From the NCBI GenBank assembly GCA_035380245.1, contig DAOSXA010000019.1, positions 1-6,194 on the forward strand: a DNA stretch of 6,194 bases. Direction: 5' to 3'. The DNA is from Candidatus Zixiibacteriota bacterium (lineage in GTDB: Bacteria > Zixibacteria > MSB-5A5 > GN15 > FEB-12). Both the position numbers and the translations under genes were made by a program. The notes under the pieces are model-generated. The model saw only the letters and a list, made by a program, of their open reading frames with translations. It was not told the origin of the DNA and searched no databases. Below are positions 4,609 to 6,194 of this stretch, piece after piece; the first letter of the stretch is position 1; every line of letters begins with the position of its first letter.

Positions 4609-6018
4609 TTATTGATGATCCACCGTGGACGCCCGGTCACTGGCCACACGTGAGTCAAGTTGTGCGGCTAGCAGGTGGCGTTCTCGGGCCAATCTCACCA
4701 GTGGTAGAACGAGCGATAGGTTGTATTTCCAGGATACACAGTTGTCAATATCCGTCAGATAGAGCGATCGATGAGGGCACCCACCCGTACAGAGCGGTAG
4801 CAGTCCACACGTCAGACACTCGCCATTGAATGGCGTCCAACCCAACCATTTGGTGTAGTTGTTCTCGTAGGCTATTCCTTCGGGGCGGAGTATTCCCGTT
4901 CGTTTCTCATCGTGCCCAACTGTCTCCCAGCAGTTCTGTACAGTTCCGGTCGGTTCAATAACGGCCGATGAGGTACCTACTGCGCCGCATCCAAACTGCC
5001 TAGCCGGATAGCTGGCATGACGAAAACCCATGTCTATTGCTGTTGCATATGCGTCGGCCAGAAAGGCCGAGAACTCTGACGTAGCCAAGCAACTCGTGGA
5101 TATGTCCGGACAAGAGCCACCTGCCTGGAAGACCTGCCCGAAGCTCAGCGAAATGTCTTTTCGTTTGTGGAACCCACGCCGCTTGAAATCCGCGAGCAGG
5201 TCGGGGATCCTGTTCTCGTTCCTCTTGTCGACGTTGATTCGGATGGCGATCCGTATCCCGGAATCCTCGGGCAAACTTGCGAGGTTATCCATGATCCGAT
5301 CGAACGTTCCGCCGCCACCCTTCAGGCATCGTCGTTGATCGTGGATTTCACGGGGGCCGTCGATAGTAACCTGCGCGAAGCTCACCCGGCAGCGCCGCAA
5401 CAGCTCAAGGTTCTTCTGATTGAGCAAATAGCCGTTGGTGATAATCCCAGCGTGAAAGTCCGCCTCCTTTTCGTTGCAGATGCGGATGAACTCCTCAGAA
5501 AGCGTCTCTATAATGTGGGGAGCGAGAAGCGGCTCACCTCCGTACCAGGTCACGCCGAAAGAGCCCTTGGGCTCAACTCGTTGCTCGCAGAGCCTGACGA
5601 CGTTGTCGCAAACCTCGTCGGACATGACGCCGCCGCGATCGGCGGGTGTGGAACGGATCTTCGAGTCCTCATAGCAATAATCGCAGGCAAAGTTGCACTG
5701 CAGGGTAGGAATCAGGGTCAGACCGAAACCGCGGTTGCCGAAGCGAGAGCGGTAATGCGCGGCCCTGATCGCGGCCAGTTCGTCCAACTCCGGATCGATC
5801 AGGAATCCCCCCTTCTTGAGGTTTTCGATCAGGTCGGCGTTCTTTTCGCGGTCGATTTGATCGCCATCGCCGCCCGCGAGCGCCTCGTAAACCTCATAAC
5901 TTTCGTCGTCCATCTCGGCCAGACCGCACGATAGGGCGTTGAACGCCAGTCGCTTGCCGTTTTCTGCGGGTACGAAATGGTTGTACCGCGAGGCTTTGAA
6001 TTTCTTCGTTTCTTCCAA
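4609..6018 (-). CDS. Radical SAM/SPASM peptide maturase (RiPP-modifying enzyme)
   Basis: Predicted 469-aa iron-sulfur enzyme, probably cytoplasmic, that should modify the small Cys-rich peptides encoded just downstream. Seen: the CxxxCxxC motif CNFACDYC at residues 108-115 for the AdoMet-binding [4Fe-4S] cluster, the SAM-contact motif GGEP at about 160-163, and a C-terminal SPASM domain with Cys344, GX4C ending at Cys363, the CX2CX5CX3C block Cys401/404/410/414, and a last Cys427, enough for two auxiliary clusters. The first ~95 residues (KASRYNHFV... then GFLIDPELDEL) look like the leader-binding N-terminal region common in SPASM peptide maturases. I chose the TTG at 6018 because AGGAGG lies 6 nt upstream and the protein then begins MEETKKFKASRYNHF, as relatives do; the in-frame ATG at 6159 would add 47 atypical residues. 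The reaction (thioether bond, other crosslink or epimerisation) cannot be read from sequence. Confidence 0.93.
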   Translation of the reverse strand: MEETKKFKASRYNHFVPAENGKRLAFNALSCGLAEMDDESYEVYEALAGGDGDQIDREKNADLIENLKKGGFLIDPELDELAAIRAAHYRSRFGNRGFGLTLIPTLQCNFACDYCYEDSKIRSTPADRGGVMSDEVCDNVVRLCEQRVEPKGSFGVTWYGGEPLLAPHIIETLSEEFIRICNEKEADFHAGIITNGYLLNQKNLELLRRCRVSFAQVTIDGPREIHDQRRCLKGGGGTFDRIMDNLASLPEDSGIRIAIRINVDKRNENRIPDLLADFKRRGFHKRKDISLSFGQVFQAGGSCPDISTSCLATSEFSAFLADAYATAIDMGFRHASYPARQFGCGAVGTSSAVIEPTGTVQNCWETVGHDEKRTGILRPEGIAYENNYTKWLGWTPFNGECLTCGLLPLCTGGCPHRSLYLTDIDNCVSWKYNLSLVLPLVRLARERHLLAAQLDSRVASDRASTVDHQ

Positions 6019-6024
6019 ATCTTC

Positions 6025-6030
6025 CCTCCT
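6025..6030 (-). promoter_or_regulatory. Shine-Dalgarno AGGAGG fixing the maturase TTG start
   Basis: On the minus strand AGGAGG is followed by six bases (GAAGAT) and then TTG at 6018-6016. No ATG or GTG in frame sits at a comparable distance, so this site decides the start of the radical SAM gene. Confidence 0.8.
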
Positions 6031-6090
6031 GTTACTCGTTTCCGCCGACTCAACTCTCGTCTCCCGGCCCAAACCGACGGGCGGTGGGTA

Positions 6091-6146
6091 CCTGCCGGGC
6101 GGGGCGGCACAGAATGGACGTGACTGGATCGTCCCATCCCGGCAGG
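6091..6146 (-). repeat. Inverted repeat in the leader upstream of the maturase
   Basis: Nine-base arms CCTGCCGGG (6146-6138 on the minus strand) and CCCGGCAGG (6099-6091) are perfectly complementary, with 38 bases between them. They lie about 70-130 nt upstream of the maturase start. They could form a long stem-loop in the 5' untranslated RNA or be a chance pair in GC-rich sequence. The rest of 6019-6194 shows no gene I can support and no clear sigma-70 promoter. Confidence 0.35.
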
Positions 6147-6194
6147 CCTTGAACGTCACCCTTCCGATCGGATAAGGCGTTGGGAACAGCTAAC

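Noticed and set aside
5167..5934. Plus-strand frame antisense to the maturase
   Set aside because: It lies entirely inside a gene whose minus-strand product has complete radical SAM and SPASM motifs; no domain or Shine-Dalgarno supports it.
6019..6159. Longer maturase starting at the ATG at 6159
   Set aside because: The added 47 residues are Pro/Arg/Ser-rich and unlike maturase N-termini; the AGGAGG-TTG start explains the family-typical beginning.

Overview
The window holds one leftward (minus-strand) gene cluster that reads as a ribosomally synthesised, post-translationally modified peptide (RiPP) locus. In transcription order it runs: a radical SAM/SPASM maturase (6018-4609), an array of small precursor-like genes (4572-3661), a CPBP-like membrane protein (3484-2726), an ABC ATPase (2739-1795), an ABC-2 type permease (1792-989), and a Yip1-family membrane protein (966-208). 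A noncoding, repeat-rich tail follows at 1-207. I see no convincing plus-strand gene.

The main result is the small-gene array between maturase and transporter. It contains three intact peptides of 59, 53 and 49 aa, plus a fourth broken or recoded copy. All four have their own Shine-Dalgarno. All share a leader pattern M-x-W-x3-P: MNWLIQP, MDWIVTP and MNWLVYP in the intact ones, and MT*RAGP in the fourth, where an amber codon stands where the others have Trp3. Two of the peptides also share a seven-cysteine spacing (x3, x4, x4, x3-4, x3, x5), with almost no other identity in the core. The third is a glycine-rich hydrophobic peptide with four Cys. None matches a RiPP precursor family I can name, so this may be an undescribed class with a conserved leader and hypervariable cores.

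The maturase has the CxxxCxxC site that holds the catalytic [4Fe-4S] cluster and a complete SPASM cysteine set, and probably installs Cys-dependent crosslinks on the array products. The CPBP-like protein, ATPase and permease are translationally linked (a 14-nt overlap, then a 2-nt gap) and are candidates for processing, export or self-immunity. The gene content resembles the Bacillus subtilis skf locus (rSAM SkfB, CPBP SkfC, ATPase SkfE, permease SkfF), although the precursors look unrelated to SkfA. The Yip1-family gene at the end may belong to the same unit.

The organism cannot be named from this window. The sequence looks moderately GC-rich, uses TTG and GTG starts with strong Shine-Dalgarno sequences, and carries dense palindromic intergenic repeats. 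This suits a free-living or metagenome-derived bacterium outside the low-GC Firmicutes in which skf was described; that is inference.
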